DNA of 64,000 bases. Origin: Robinsoniella sp. Lineage in GTDB: Bacteria; Bacillota; Clostridia; Lachnospirales; Lachnospiraceae. Made by a program: the position numbers and the translations under genes. Of the stretch, positions 1 through 7,904 are shown one piece after another. Each line of letters opens with the position of its first letter. Positions within the stretch are counted from its first letter, which is position 1. The notes beneath the pieces are model-generated. The model was not told the origin of the DNA. It saw nothing but the letters and a program-made list of their open reading frames with translations, and made no database searches. The stretch covers positions 251,590-315,589 of the forward strand of contig JAMPFB010000001.1 in the NCBI GenBank assembly GCA_023664735.1, in the 5' to 3' direction.

Positions 1-8
1 GCAGAGCG

Positions 9-55
9 AGAGCGTGTCCGGAAGACTATCCTATGCCCTGCCGTCTCCCACGTCC
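9..55 (+). repeat. 47-bp dispersed repeat, copy 1
   Basis: Nearly the same sequence recurs at 4891-4938 (one extra C and two substitutions): it begins AGAGCGTGTCCGG and ends with a CTCC-ACGTCC block. The AGAGCG start and the ACGTCC end resemble pieces of the palindromic element family found elsewhere in the window (for example around 14768-14800), so this is probably a decayed fragment of that family. It is intergenic and has no coding signal. Confidence 0.6.
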
Positions 56-154
56 CTATTCCAAAGCCCCTATGCCATATCCGTTTGTCCATCTTTACTA
101 GAAAAGGTGAACTGTTACTAAAAAATAAAAAAATAAAAAAAATTAAAAAAAAGG

Positions 155-183
155 TTGAAATTTTTATATTTATTTAGTATACT
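155..183 (+). promoter_or_regulatory. Sigma-A promoter of tRNA-Gln
   Basis: TTGAAA (155-160), 17-bp spacer, TATACT (178-183). It lies just upstream of the tRNA in a very A-rich stretch. No terminator is visible between the tRNA and the next gene, so the transcript may continue into cvfB. Confidence 0.7.
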
Positions 184-195
184 GTATCAATGTAA

Positions 196-267
196 TGGGC
201 TATCGCCAAACGGTAAGGCAACGGACTCTGACTCCGTCATTTCAAGGTTCGAATCCTTGTAGCCCAG
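196..267 (+). tRNA. tRNA-Gln (anticodon CTG)
   Basis: A full cloverleaf can be drawn: acceptor TGGGCTA (196-202) pairs with TAGCCCA (260-266), discriminator G at 267, D stem GCC/GGC, anticodon stem ACGGA/TCCGT with loop CTCTGAC giving anticodon CTG, and T arm CAAGG-TTCGAAT-CCTTG. The 3' CCA is not encoded. G73 and U1-A72 fit glutamine tRNAs. Confidence 0.95.
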
Positions 268-319
268 TTTCTACTATATTTGATAAACAATCAACTGATG
301 CAGTGAAAGGAATTATCAT

Positions 320-1174
320 ATGGAATTGGGTAAAAAGCAGAAATTGATTATTGTCAAAGTGGTGGATTTCGGAGCATATTTAGCTTTAGATATAAATAAT
401 CATGAGGAAAAAGTATTACTGCCAAAGAAACAAATACCGGCTGATAAAAAGGTAGGAGATTCTTTGGAAGTTTTTATTTACAGGGATTCTAAGGACCGGC
501 TGATTGCTACTACAAAAGCGCCAAGGATTATGCTGGGAGAAATTGCAGAGCTGGAAGTAGTAGAGGTCGGGAGCATAGGAGCCTTTTTAGATTGGGGACT
601 TGAAAAGGATTTGCTTTTGCCCTTTAAGGAGCAGACGCGAAAGCTCCGGAAGGGACAGAAAGTGCTAGTTGCGCTGTATATTGACAAGAGCAACCGATTA
701 TGTGCAACCATGAAGGTATATCCTTATTTAAGGACAGACAGCCCGTACCAAAAGGAAGAAAGAGTGGCAGGGCAGGTATATGAGGTAAGTGAGCAGTACG
801 GAGCCTTTGTTGCGGTTGACAAAATGTATTCCGCATTGATTTCTCAAAAGGAGATGTATGGCAATATACGTGTAGGCGACCATGTGGTTGCCAGAGTCGT
901 CAGCGTGAGGGAAGATGGCAAGCTTGATTTGAGCCTTCGGGAAAAAGCATACATTCAAATAGGTACGGATTCCGAAATCTTATTAGAGAAATTGCATGAA
1001 AATCACGGCGTCTTGGATTTTAATGATAAAGCATCGCCAGATTTAATTCGAGAAAGAATGAATATGAGCAAAAATGAATTCAAGCGTGCGGTAGGACATT
1101 TATTAAAAGAAAGGTATATTACGATTGGGGAGGATTGCATCCTTCTTAATGATAATATAAAACCAATGCATTGA
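320..1174 (+). CDS. cvfB: CvfB-like S1-domain RNA-binding protein
   Basis: A 284-residue protein of the CvfB/YitL family. Two S1-like OB folds (about 1-60 and 65-130) are followed by a canonical S1 domain (about 145-210, with YGAFVAVD and EDGKLDLSLR) and a C-terminal winged helix (about 220-280, with MSKNEFKRAVGHLLKE). Family members bind RNA and affect virulence-factor expression in staphylococci; the exact role here is inferred. The ATG follows AAAGGAATTATCAT. It lies 50 bp after tRNA-Gln and leads a same-strand run ending at about 4030. Confidence 0.88.
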   Translation: MELGKKQKLIIVKVVDFGAYLALDINNHEEKVLLPKKQIPADKKVGDSLEVFIYRDSKDRLIATTKAPRIMLGEIAELEVVEVGSIGAFLDWGLEKDLLLPFKEQTRKLRKGQKVLVALYIDKSNRLCATMKVYPYLRTDSPYQKEERVAGQVYEVSEQYGAFVAVDKMYSALISQKEMYGNIRVGDHVVARVVSVREDGKLDLSLREKAYIQIGTDSEILLEKLHENHGVLDFNDKASPDLIRERMNMSKNEFKRAVGHLLKERYITIGEDCILLNDNIKPMH

Positions 1175-1201
1175 TTTGGTGTTTATAGCAGGAGGAGTAA
1201 A

Positions 1202-1435
1202 ATGAAAGTACAGAATATTACAAATATTGACAAGTTTTTTGAGGTAATTGATAGCTGCACAGGAAAGGTAGAGCTTGTAACAGGAGAAGGGGACAGGCTG
1301 AATTTAAAATCAAAGCTTTCCCAATATGTATCCATGGCAAATATTTTTTCCGACGGCTCTATTTCCGAGCTTGAGATTCTGGCTTATGAACCAGAGGATA
1401 TTACAAAGCTTGTAAACTTTATGATGAATAACTAA
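1202..1435 (+). CDS. Small conserved-looking protein, function unknown
   Basis: A 77-residue soluble protein with a strong ribosome binding site (AGGAGGAG, 5 bp before ATG). It has no transmembrane helix, no cysteine pair motif and no recognisable catalytic motif. The composition, two short beta-rich stretches followed by an acidic helix (EPEDITKLVNFM), looks like a folded domain. It lies 27 bp after cvfB and 8 bp before the CPBP protease, so it is probably co-translated with both. I do not recognise the family. Confidence 0.65.
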   Translation: MKVQNITNIDKFFEVIDSCTGKVELVTGEGDRLNLKSKLSQYVSMANIFSDGSISELEILAYEPEDITKLVNFMMNN

Positions 1436-1443
1436 GGAACAAT

Positions 1444-2388
1444 ATGAACGCAAAAAAAGCAAATTGGACATTTCTTGCTGTTATATTATTTAACGCAGTT
1501 GCTATGGTAGTGCTTGCTGTATTTGCAGGTAAGATAAATTTGTCAATGATTCCAGCCCTTTTAGTGTCACAGGGGATTGTACTTGCTCCTGTGCTGTTGT
1601 CCTTGCTTTTTACAAGGACAAGGTTAAAGGGCTTTATTCCATGCAAAAAAATGAAATTCACTTCTGCACTTTTGATTATTGCAGTTACCTACTTGTGTAT
1701 GCCGCTTATTTCAGTGGTAAACTTGATTTCCATGCTCTTTGTGGAAAATGAAGCAAATAATCTGATGGCAGGCTTTGAAGGGATTTCACCGATTTTGCTG
1801 GTGCTTATAGTGGGTATATTAGGCCCTATGAATGAAGAATTTGTTTTTCGCGGAGTTCTGTATCACGGCTATCGCCAAAGTGGAAGGATTATAGGAGCGG
1901 CTGTTCTTTCCTCTATCCTTTTTGGCATGATGCATTTAAATTTCAACCAGATGGCTTATGCTATTGTTGTGGGCATCATAGGTGTGTTGTTGGTTGAATG
2001 TACCGGCAGTATTTTTGCAAGCATGATCTTTCATGCTACTATCAATACTACTAGTACAATTGCGGCTTTTGCGGAAGGTACGATAGGAAAAAACAGTGCG
2101 GATATTCAAAATGCTACAGAAGCAATGAGTAATTTGACCTACAGGGAGACACTTTGTATAGGGATTTCTGTCTATATGGTGATTGCTCTGATTGCTACAG
2201 CGCTGGCGGGATGCCTCATTTATGTGATTGCCCGGAATGAAAGCAGGGCGGCGCATATGGTGGCGTTGGGAGAGACATGTAAGATTAAAAAGAAAGAAAA
2301 ACTGTTTTCGGTTCCGTTATGGATAGCAATGGGGCTTTGTATGGCTTATATGATTTTGAATGAAGTTATGACACATATGGCCGGTTAG
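1444..2388 (+). CDS. CPBP-family intramembrane metalloprotease (CAAX protease-like)
   Basis: A 314-residue polytopic membrane protein with about eight hydrophobic segments. The CPBP/Abi signature is present: motif 1 NEEFVFRG (the EExxxR glutamates near residues 131-132), motif 2 FGMMHLNF (His about 164) and motif 3 FHATINT (His about 197). These are the glutamate and histidine ligands expected for a membrane-embedded metalloprotease of the Rce1/CAAX group. In Gram-positives such proteins process or protect against peptides; the substrate here is unknown. The C terminus adds two extra helices separated by a basic loop. Confidence 0.88.
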   Translation: MNAKKANWTFLAVILFNAVAMVVLAVFAGKINLSMIPALLVSQGIVLAPVLLSLLFTRTRLKGFIPCKKMKFTSALLIIAVTYLCMPLISVVNLISMLFVENEANNLMAGFEGISPILLVLIVGILGPMNEEFVFRGVLYHGYRQSGRIIGAAVLSSILFGMMHLNFNQMAYAIVVGIIGVLLVECTGSIFASMIFHATINTTSTIAAFAEGTIGKNSADIQNATEAMSNLTYRETLCIGISVYMVIALIATALAGCLIYVIARNESRAAHMVALGETCKIKKKEKLFSVPLWIAMGLCMAYMILNEVMTHMAG

Positions 2389-2401
2389 CGGGTGAAGGGC
2401 T

Positions 2402-3088
2402 ATGAGAAAAATACAGGTATTAGGTATTACTCTTGTTGATTATTCTTTAAAAGAATCCATGAGAAAAGTGGACGACTATTTAAAAGAAAGAAAAACAAAA
2501 GTAATCACTTATATGACCATTAAAGGTATAATGACTGCCAACGAAAATGAAACAGTCAGGGCATTTCTTGAAAAAATGGATATGACGATTGCTGCGGATA
2601 CGGATATTTTGCGTGCAGCGGATGCTGCCAGCAGAAATCGCATCAGAGAAGTGGCTGGAAATGAGTTTATGGAAGAGTTTTTAAAAAAGCTTGCGAGAAA
2701 CAGGAAAAGTGTCTGTTTACTTACAGAAACAAATGCACAGCTTTTGCTTTTAAAGGAATATGTAAGAAGTTATCAGGAAAACCTAAATATAGCAGGCGGC
2801 TTTGCATTAGAAGAGCTGCAGACAGATGAGGATTTTCTCATTAATGAAATCAACATTAAAGAACCCAATGTTTTGATTTCTCTTTTATCAGATGTAAAGC
2901 GCATGGAATTTTTAGATGCCAGCCAGATGAAGATAAATGTGAACATATGGCTTATGCTGAAGGAGGAAATGTCCCTTTCTAATAAGCATAGAGGCATTTT
3001 TCAAAAGCTTTATCAGACATTTATGAAAAAGCTGTTTATACAAAGAGTGAATCAATATAATAACAATACTGGTGAAGAGAAGGAATAG
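2402..3088 (+). CDS. Degenerate WecG/TagA/CpsF-like glycosyltransferase
   Basis: A 228-residue protein whose layout follows the TagA/WecG family: an opening strand (VLGITLVD), the ITYMTIK segment where active members have a T-x-N motif, then a region equivalent to the catalytic D-G loop that here reads AADTDILRAA, and NEINIKEPNVLI matching the late 'IN...PD.L' block. The acceptor/donor-site Asp-Gly and the glycine-rich late motifs are missing, so it is probably catalytically inactive or has changed substrate. It lies 13 bp after the protease gene. Confidence 0.55.
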   Translation: MRKIQVLGITLVDYSLKESMRKVDDYLKERKTKVITYMTIKGIMTANENETVRAFLEKMDMTIAADTDILRAADAASRNRIREVAGNEFMEEFLKKLARNRKSVCLLTETNAQLLLLKEYVRSYQENLNIAGGFALEELQTDEDFLINEINIKEPNVLISLLSDVKRMEFLDASQMKINVNIWLMLKEEMSLSNKHRGIFQKLYQTFMKKLFIQRVNQYNNNTGEEKE

Positions 3089-3108
3089 TGTGAAAGGGAG
3101 GTTAATTT

Positions 3109-4029
3109 ATGAAGAAACCTGTTTTAGTAATTCTGGCAGCAGGAATGGGAAGTCGTTATGGTGGATTGAAACAGATTGATCCGGTAGATGATAAAGGAAA
3201 TAAAATTATTGATTTTTCCATATATGATGCTAGGAAGGCTGGATTTGAAAAGGTAGTATTTATCATCAAAAAGGAAAATGAGCAGGACTTTAGAAGCTGT
3301 ATAGGTGATGCAGTCAGCCGATATATGGAAGTGGAATATGTGTTCCAAGATATGGAAAAAGTCCCGGAAGGATTTGAAATACCGGAAGGCAGGGTAAAGC
3401 CATGGGGAACTGCCCACGCTATTCTATGCTGTAAAGAAGCTGTAAAGGAGCCTTTTGCAGTCATCAATGCAGATGATTTTTACGGAAGAAGCGCATTTCA
3501 AACATTATATGATTATCTTACTACTCATGAGGATGATGAATTATACCGCTATGCCATGGTAGGCTATGAGCTGGGCAATACTCTGACGGAAAACGGCTCT
3601 GTGGCAAGAGGCTGTTGTGTAACAAATGAGGAGGGGTATTTGGTAACTATTGCAGAACGAACCCAAATAGAAAAAAGACCTCAAGGAGCTGCTTATTCGG
3701 AGGATGGCGGAAAAACCTATACGGATATTCCATTAGATACTCCTGTATCCATGAATATGTGGGGCTTTACTCCCAGCATTATGGGAGAGCTGGAGAAAGC
3801 GGTAAACAGATTCTTTCAGGAAGGTGTAAAAAGCAATCCTTTAAAAGCGGAATGTTTTCTTCCTATCGAAGTGGATAAGCTGTTAAAGGATAAGAAAGCC
3901 ACAGTTAAGGTTCTTTCTTCCAAGGATAAATGGTTTGGCGTTACCTATAAGGAAGATAAGCCCTTTGTTATGGAATCCATTCAAAAGCTAAAGGATGCAG
4001 GCATTTACCCTGATAAGCTTTGGGAATAA
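3109..4029 (+). CDS. Sugar-phosphate nucleotidyltransferase
   Basis: A 306-residue NTP_transferase-fold protein. The N terminus LAAGMGSRYGGLKQ is the nucleotide-binding signature (GxGxR followed by a lysine), and VINADDFYG carries the metal-binding aspartates of the second motif. Such enzymes join a sugar phosphate to an NTP to form an NDP-sugar for cell-surface glycans. The sugar cannot be told from the sequence. The ATG has GGGAGG upstream, and a strong terminator follows at 4034-4067. Confidence 0.85.
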   Translation: MKKPVLVILAAGMGSRYGGLKQIDPVDDKGNKIIDFSIYDARKAGFEKVVFIIKKENEQDFRSCIGDAVSRYMEVEYVFQDMEKVPEGFEIPEGRVKPWGTAHAILCCKEAVKEPFAVINADDFYGRSAFQTLYDYLTTHEDDELYRYAMVGYELGNTLTENGSVARGCCVTNEEGYLVTIAERTQIEKRPQGAAYSEDGGKTYTDIPLDTPVSMNMWGFTPSIMGELEKAVNRFFQEGVKSNPLKAECFLPIEVDKLLKDKKATVKVLSSKDKWFGVTYKEDKPFVMESIQKLKDAGIYPDKLWE

Positions 4030-4033
4030 AAAT

Positions 4034-4067
4034 AAGACCCGGTGAAAATTGCTTCACCGGGTCTTTT
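4034..4067 (+). terminator. Rho-independent terminator, probably bidirectional
   Basis: An 11-bp stem GACCCGGTGAA / TTCACCGGGTC (4036-4046 and 4053-4063) is flanked by A-rich DNA on the left and TTTTGTG on the right. It sits between convergent genes (nucleotidyltransferase + and hemolysin III -) and can serve both. Confidence 0.9.
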
Positions 4068-4081
4068 GTGCTTTCCTAAGC

Positions 4082-4735
4082 CTACAGACCAATTACATAC
4101 TGATACATAAATACGAAATGGCAGAAGCTTCCGCCCATTACAAATAAGTGGAATATTTCATGTGAGCCAAATGCACTGTGCTTTGCGTTGAAAATTGGAA
4201 GCTTTAATGCATAGATGACGCCTCCTATTGTGTAAATGATGCCTCCTGCAAGAAGCCAGTAAAAGGCTGCTTTTGGAATATTGTTTACAATAGGCCCAAA
4301 TACAAAGACACAAAGCCAGCCCATTGCAATATATATAATAGAAGAAAACCATTTTGGACAAGTAATCCAAAGCCCCTTTACCACAATTCCCACAATGGCA
4401 AGCGTCCAAACTGCCGCAAGCAGTGAATACCCTGTTTTTCCACCCAATACTAAAATGCATACCGGTGTGTAGGAGCCTGCAATCAATACAAAAATCATCA
4501 TGTGGTCAATTTTACGAAAAACCTTGATGATTTTGTCAGACAGGTTAATGGAATGATAAATAGTGCTTGCGGCATACAATAAAATCATGCTGAGAATGAA
4601 AATAAGCATGGCTGCTACACAATCACTGCTATAATATGAAGCTTTTGAAAGCAGCGGAAAACCTGCTAACAAAGCGAGCACCATTCCAATAAAATGTGTA
4701 ATAGCGCTTCCGGGCTCACGGATGGATAATGTCAT
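4082..4735 (-). CDS. Hemolysin III family / PAQR membrane protein
   Basis: A 217-residue protein with seven predicted membrane helices. PAQR-family polar residues are present: the start ITHFIG, AASTIYHS (Ser and His), DHMMIFVLIAGSYTP after helix three, and the C-terminal GSHEIFHLF...H group that completes a metal-binding site. Relatives (TrhA/YqfA) affect membrane energetics; hemolysis in this organism is not implied. The ATG at 4735 was chosen because AAAGGAGG lies just upstream; the frame is open to a TTG at 4789 without a ribosome binding site. Confidence 0.88.
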   Translation of the reverse strand: MTLSIREPGSAITHFIGMVLALLAGFPLLSKASYYSSDCVAAMLIFILSMILLYAASTIYHSINLSDKIIKVFRKIDHMMIFVLIAGSYTPVCILVLGGKTGYSLLAAVWTLAIVGIVVKGLWITCPKWFSSIIYIAMGWLCVFVFGPIVNNIPKAAFYWLLAGGIIYTIGGVIYALKLPIFNAKHSAFGSHEIFHLFVMGGSFCHFVFMYQYVIGL

Positions 4736-4890
4736 AATAATTCCTCCTTTGATATGGTTATTATCTGTTTTTTTGTCGAAAGTATTCAATAATCTTTGAT
4801 GTAGTAATAAAAACTATGTTAAGAACAATTAAATACTACACCTTATGATATGCAATGTCAATAAAAATATGCAAAAAAAATTAAGGGTGA

Positions 4891-4938
4891 AGAGCGTGTC
4901 CGGAAGACTATCCCTATGCGCTGCCGTCTCCAACGTCC
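4891..4938 (+). repeat. 47-bp dispersed repeat, copy 2
   Basis: Close copy of 9-55 in the same orientation. It lies between two minus-strand genes. See the entry for copy 1. Confidence 0.6.
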
Positions 4939-4967
4939 TCTTATTAAATATAAAAAAGAGAAGGCCA

Positions 4968-5231
4968 TCAATCCTCCTCTATAACATGTATCTCCAAATA
5001 ATCAAAATCAACTTTTTCAATAAAATTGTCTTTATAAAATCTTGCCTTGCTATGCCGTTTGAAATCTGCAATGGTCTTATCTAACCAGATAGGCTTGCCT
5101 AAATCAAATTCGTAGCAGATTTCGTCCAATGCCCTGAAAACCTTATGAGTGCGGGTGTCTGTCTGAAAATCTTCTATTACCATATCTTTTTGTAAACGAT
5201 TATCTTTGAATATTTTGAACCAAATCCGCAT
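4968..5231 (-). CDS. Small acidic protein, function unknown
   Basis: An 87-residue cytoplasmic protein starting MRIWFKIFKDN and ending in an acidic HVIEED tail. The frame is open further upstream (to 5354), but a clear promoter lies inside that extension at 5305-5333, so the ATG at 5231 preceded by CAGGAAATT is the likely start. It contains a central LDEICYEFDL helix and an IWLDKTIADFKRH segment. I do not recognise a named domain; the sequence looks like a conserved single-domain protein. Confidence 0.65.
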   Translation of the reverse strand: MRIWFKIFKDNRLQKDMVIEDFQTDTRTHKVFRALDEICYEFDLGKPIWLDKTIADFKRHSKARFYKDNFIEKVDFDYLEIHVIEED

Positions 5232-5304
5232 ATAATTTCCTGTTGCATCCTTTCTTTTTTTTACAGTTATGTGTTCGCTTTCCGCATTGCTTGACCTTGG
5301 GAAT

Positions 5305-5333
5305 ATTATAACATTAGAAAAAAAGATATACAA
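5305..5333 (-). promoter_or_regulatory. Sigma-A promoter of the 87-residue protein gene
   Basis: Read on the minus strand: TTGTAT, 17-bp spacer, TATAAT. Transcription would start close to 5298, about 65 bp before the chosen ATG at 5231. Confidence 0.8.
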
Positions 5334-5352
5334 TCCTGTTTCATAAGTGGCC

Positions 5353-5586
5353 ACAGAAATCCATTTTTAGTCAGTAGCTCTCTCTCACATGCGCCGGAAC
5401 GAGCCTTGGACAGAAATATTTTCTTAAGGAGCCCTTATAAAAACGCCAGCGCTTAGCGAGGTATTTTCGAGCTTAGCACTGTTGCGTTTTTATAGAGCGA
5501 AAGCGTGGCGACGAAGAAAATTTTCTGTCCAAGGTTCGTTCTGGCGCATGTGAGAAGAGAGCCGCTGGCTGAAAATAGATTTCTGT
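5353..5586. repeat. Palindromic element A (234 bp, 88-bp core with long complementary arms)
   Basis: The arms 5353-5425 and 5514-5586 (73 bp each) are near-perfect reverse complements, running from ACAGAAATCCATTTT to ATAGATTTCTGT. Between them lies an 88-bp core (5426-5513) that begins AAGGAGCCCTTATAAAAACG and ends AGCGTGGCGACG, itself able to fold (ATAAAAACGC with GCGTTTTTAT). The core is shared with elements at 21545-21780 and 56859-57054, while the arm sequence is specific to this copy. There is no open reading frame inside. It lies between divergent genes. Confidence 0.9.
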
Positions 5587-5714
5587 AGTAAGCGACTAGG
5601 CTGCAACAAAGAATATTTAAGAGGAAAGGAGTAGTAGGATAAGTTAAAAATGAACATAAAATCTTAAAATATTATGAAATAATTGTACAAAATACACATT
5701 TTGGAAAAAAGATA

Positions 5715-5723
5715 TGGTATAAT
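5715..5723 (+). promoter_or_regulatory. Extended -10 promoter of the alarmone synthetase gene
   Basis: TGGTATAAT is an extended -10 element; no good -35 is present 17 bp upstream. It leaves a 5' untranslated region of about 120 bases. Confidence 0.55.
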
Positions 5724-5851
5724 CGTAGTAAATACTTTACTAACTAATTTATGCCGGGTCAAAATACAGGGGAGAAAATAAAAGTAATCACAGGAAATAG
5801 AATCAGCCCAAAAACAGCTATGTGTTTTTGGAAGGCAAAAGGTGGGATGTT

Positions 5852-6544
5852 ATGGAATTTAGACCAGAAATGGGGAATGGTGTAGACAGTTGGAAGGAAG
5901 TAAATTTAGTTTATAACTCGGCATTAAAGGAAATCAGTACAAAACTTGAAATATTAAATGATGAGTTCCAGCATGTACATCAATATAACCCAATAGAACA
6001 TATTAAATCAAGGATAAAGACACCGGAGAGCATTGTAAAGAAGCTTCGGAAAAACGGCTATGAATCTACTATAGCCAATATGGTAAAGTATGTAAATGAT
6101 ATTGCAGGGATTCGTGTTATTTGTTCCTTTACCTCTGATATATACCGGATAGCGGAAATGCTGATTAAGCAAAGCGACTTAAAGGTAATATCCATAAAGG
6201 ATTATATTCAAAAGCCAAAGCCCAGCGGATACAAAAGCTATCATTTAATTGTAACAGTGCCGGTTTTCTTATCAGACCGGATCGTAGATGCAAAAGTGGA
6301 GATTCAGATCAGGACAGTTGCCATGGACTTCTGGGCAAGTCTGGAACATAAAATACATTACAAATTTGAAGGAAATGTTCCAGAACATATTAAAAAAGAA
6401 CTGGTGGAATGTGCGAGCATGGTCTCAGATCTGGATATGAGGATGCTTTCTCTAAATGAAGAGGTGCAGCATCAATTCCACAAGGATACGTATCCCGAAT
6501 CGTTAGAAAAACCGATGGAAATGAGAAGAGCATCCAACGGTTAA
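5852..6544 (+). CDS. relQ: Small alarmone synthetase (RelQ-type GTP pyrophosphokinase)
   Basis: A 230-residue RelA/SpoT synthetase domain without hydrolase or regulatory domains, as in RelQ/YjbM. It makes (p)ppGpp from ATP and GDP/GTP. Visible motifs are SRIKTPESIVKKLR (ATP-binding basic motif), NDIAGIRVIC (catalytic Asp), KPSGYKSYHL (G-loop, stacking Tyr) and EIQIRTVAMDFWASLEH (catalytic Glu). The ATG at 5852 is preceded by AAGGTGGG at 8 bp; a GTG ten codons upstream lacks a site. It is monocistronic, with a terminator at 6591-6640. Confidence 0.9.
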   Translation: MEFRPEMGNGVDSWKEVNLVYNSALKEISTKLEILNDEFQHVHQYNPIEHIKSRIKTPESIVKKLRKNGYESTIANMVKYVNDIAGIRVICSFTSDIYRIAEMLIKQSDLKVISIKDYIQKPKPSGYKSYHLIVTVPVFLSDRIVDAKVEIQIRTVAMDFWASLEHKIHYKFEGNVPEHIKKELVECASMVSDLDMRMLSLNEEVQHQFHKDTYPESLEKPMEMRRASNG

Positions 6545-6590
6545 GTGTAGGAACAATCCAATAGAAATGCATAATGGAAAATCAAGCATG

Positions 6591-6640
6591 AGGCGCCAAA
6601 CTTTAACAGATGATGTTGTAGTTTGGCGCCTTTTGTTTTT
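6591..6640 (+). terminator. Rho-independent terminator after relQ
   Basis: 12-bp stem AGGCGCCAAACT / AGTTTGGCGCCT with an 17-base loop, followed by a T-rich tract. Confidence 0.92.
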
Positions 6641-6989
6641 TGTTTGGATTTTTATGTGTTGTCCGGAATTTCTGATTCCCTTCCATAACTTCCGTAAAAT
6701 GAGGAGTGCCCCGGCAGTTTCCCACCGAGGCTATTATGAAAAAATTTATCTAATTTGTCATATGAAACATTACTTTGCTTCCTTTATTTGTACTTAGTAT
6801 AACAATGGAATATGAATAAACTATGAACAAGTAGTAAAAAATAAGTTAATTCAAACAAAACAAAAAAACAATAAGCGGGAAATGTATACAAATTGTACAA
6901 ATTGATTTTTGGTGACAGCTCCTTCTGCCCCTTTTTCTGTGCCTGTGGCTGAATTGTTACCGACTTACACAGTAAGAAAACGGATAATG
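6641..6989. other. Intergenic stretch without a gene
   Basis: A+T-rich DNA with no credible reading frame (start, ribosome binding site and codon pattern all lacking). The only recognisable item is 6939-6961, GTGCCTGTGGCTGAATTGTTACC, a piece matching the outer arm of palindromic element C. Confidence 0.7.
6939..6961 (+). repeat. Isolated palindrome-arm fragment
   Basis: Matches the terminal arm of elements C and D (consensus GCCTGTGGGCTGAACTGTTACC) with two differences. The complementary arm is not present nearby. Confidence 0.65.
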
Positions 6990-7018
6990 TTGTAAATGTT
7001 TGTATTTAATGGTAAAAT
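6990..7018 (+). promoter_or_regulatory. Sigma-A promoter of the coiled-coil protein gene
   Basis: TTGTAA (6990-6995), 17-bp spacer, TAAAAT (7013-7018). It places the transcript start near 7025 and excludes the upstream in-frame start at 6996. Confidence 0.7.
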
Positions 7019-7106
7019 AACTGTTAACAATGCAAAAAAGGATTGTGTAGTTGGAAACAGTAGGGCAATAATGCAAAAGCGGCAGAGCAGGCTTTGGAGG
7101 GCATGT

Positions 7107-7874
7107 ATGGATAATTTTATGGACGAGCTGACAAAACGGTTCAGCGCTGGGGAAATGATTAAGGCAAATGGAGAGGCAGAAGAAAGAGAATTGGAACAGG
7201 CGAGAGAGCGGGCGGCTGAAAATGAAGAGCTGCTTCAGGAAATCCGCCGGCTGAATCTGAAAAATGTAGAGCTTACAGAGCAGGCAGGGCAATTGATTCA
7301 ATGTGGAATCGAGCAGTTTGAGGAATATGACAAGGCAGCCGATAAGACGAAGGTTTCTTTTGAAGAATATGCAGTGGAGGTCAGAGAACTCTTTGCGAAA
7401 ATAGAAGCTTATATGGAAAAGATTTCCATTGAAATGATAGAAGTGAAAAATATTGGCGAGACAGTGGAGAAAATCATGGACGAAGCTGCTGCTGAGAACA
7501 CAAATGCTGAAAATATAAATGTTGGAAACACAGATGGTGAAACTATAAATATTGAAAACATAAATGCTGAGACAGCAGATGGAGCTGCAGATGGAACCGC
7601 TGCTGCTGTTGATACAGCTTCTGATATGAAGGAGCAGCTATTAGAGGCAATAAAGGCTTTGGAAGAGCATGTGCATAAAGAGAATGTAAAGGTATATCGA
7701 AATGTTCAGGCTGTAGTAATGGATCAGAGCACCCAAAAGGCAAGGGAAATGGGGGACCGGCTGGATGCATTGGAAAGAAATGCAAAGAAAAACAACAGCC
7801 TGATGCCTTTGACAGTGCTTACATTTCTAGCTGCTGCCGCTGCACTAATTATACAGCTTATGGGAATGTTCTGA
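7107..7874 (+). CDS. C-terminally anchored coiled-coil protein with Asn/Glu low-complexity repeat
   Basis: A 255-residue protein. Residues about 15-120 are a strongly charged coiled coil (Glu/Arg-rich heptads such as EELLQEIRRLNLKNVELTEQ). Residues about 128-170 are a low-complexity linker built from short N-x-E-N-I-N-like units and Ala/Asp. Another helix (about 175-225) follows, and the end is a single membrane helix (TVLTFLAAAAALIIQLM). The topology is of a tail-anchored cytoplasmic protein. The ATG at 7107 has GGAGGG at 6 bp. I know no assigned function. Confidence 0.7.
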   Translation: MDNFMDELTKRFSAGEMIKANGEAEERELEQARERAAENEELLQEIRRLNLKNVELTEQAGQLIQCGIEQFEEYDKAADKTKVSFEEYAVEVRELFAKIEAYMEKISIEMIEVKNIGETVEKIMDEAAAENTNAENINVGNTDGETINIENINAETADGAADGTAAAVDTASDMKEQLLEAIKALEEHVHKENVKVYRNVQAVVMDQSTQKAREMGDRLDALERNAKKNNSLMPLTVLTFLAAAAALIIQLMGMF

Positions 7875-7904
7875 TAATCGGAAGAAAGGAAATAGGAGGA
7901 AAGT

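Noticed and set aside
5353..5586. Palindromes A-C as ordinary rho-independent terminators
   Set aside because: They are 200 bp or longer, symmetrical, lack a terminal T-tract, and share a conserved core; nearby genes already have normal terminators (for example 6591-6640).
6996..7106. N-terminal extension of the coiled-coil protein
   Set aside because: The TTGTAA-17-TAAAAT promoter lies within it, so the extension would not be transcribed.
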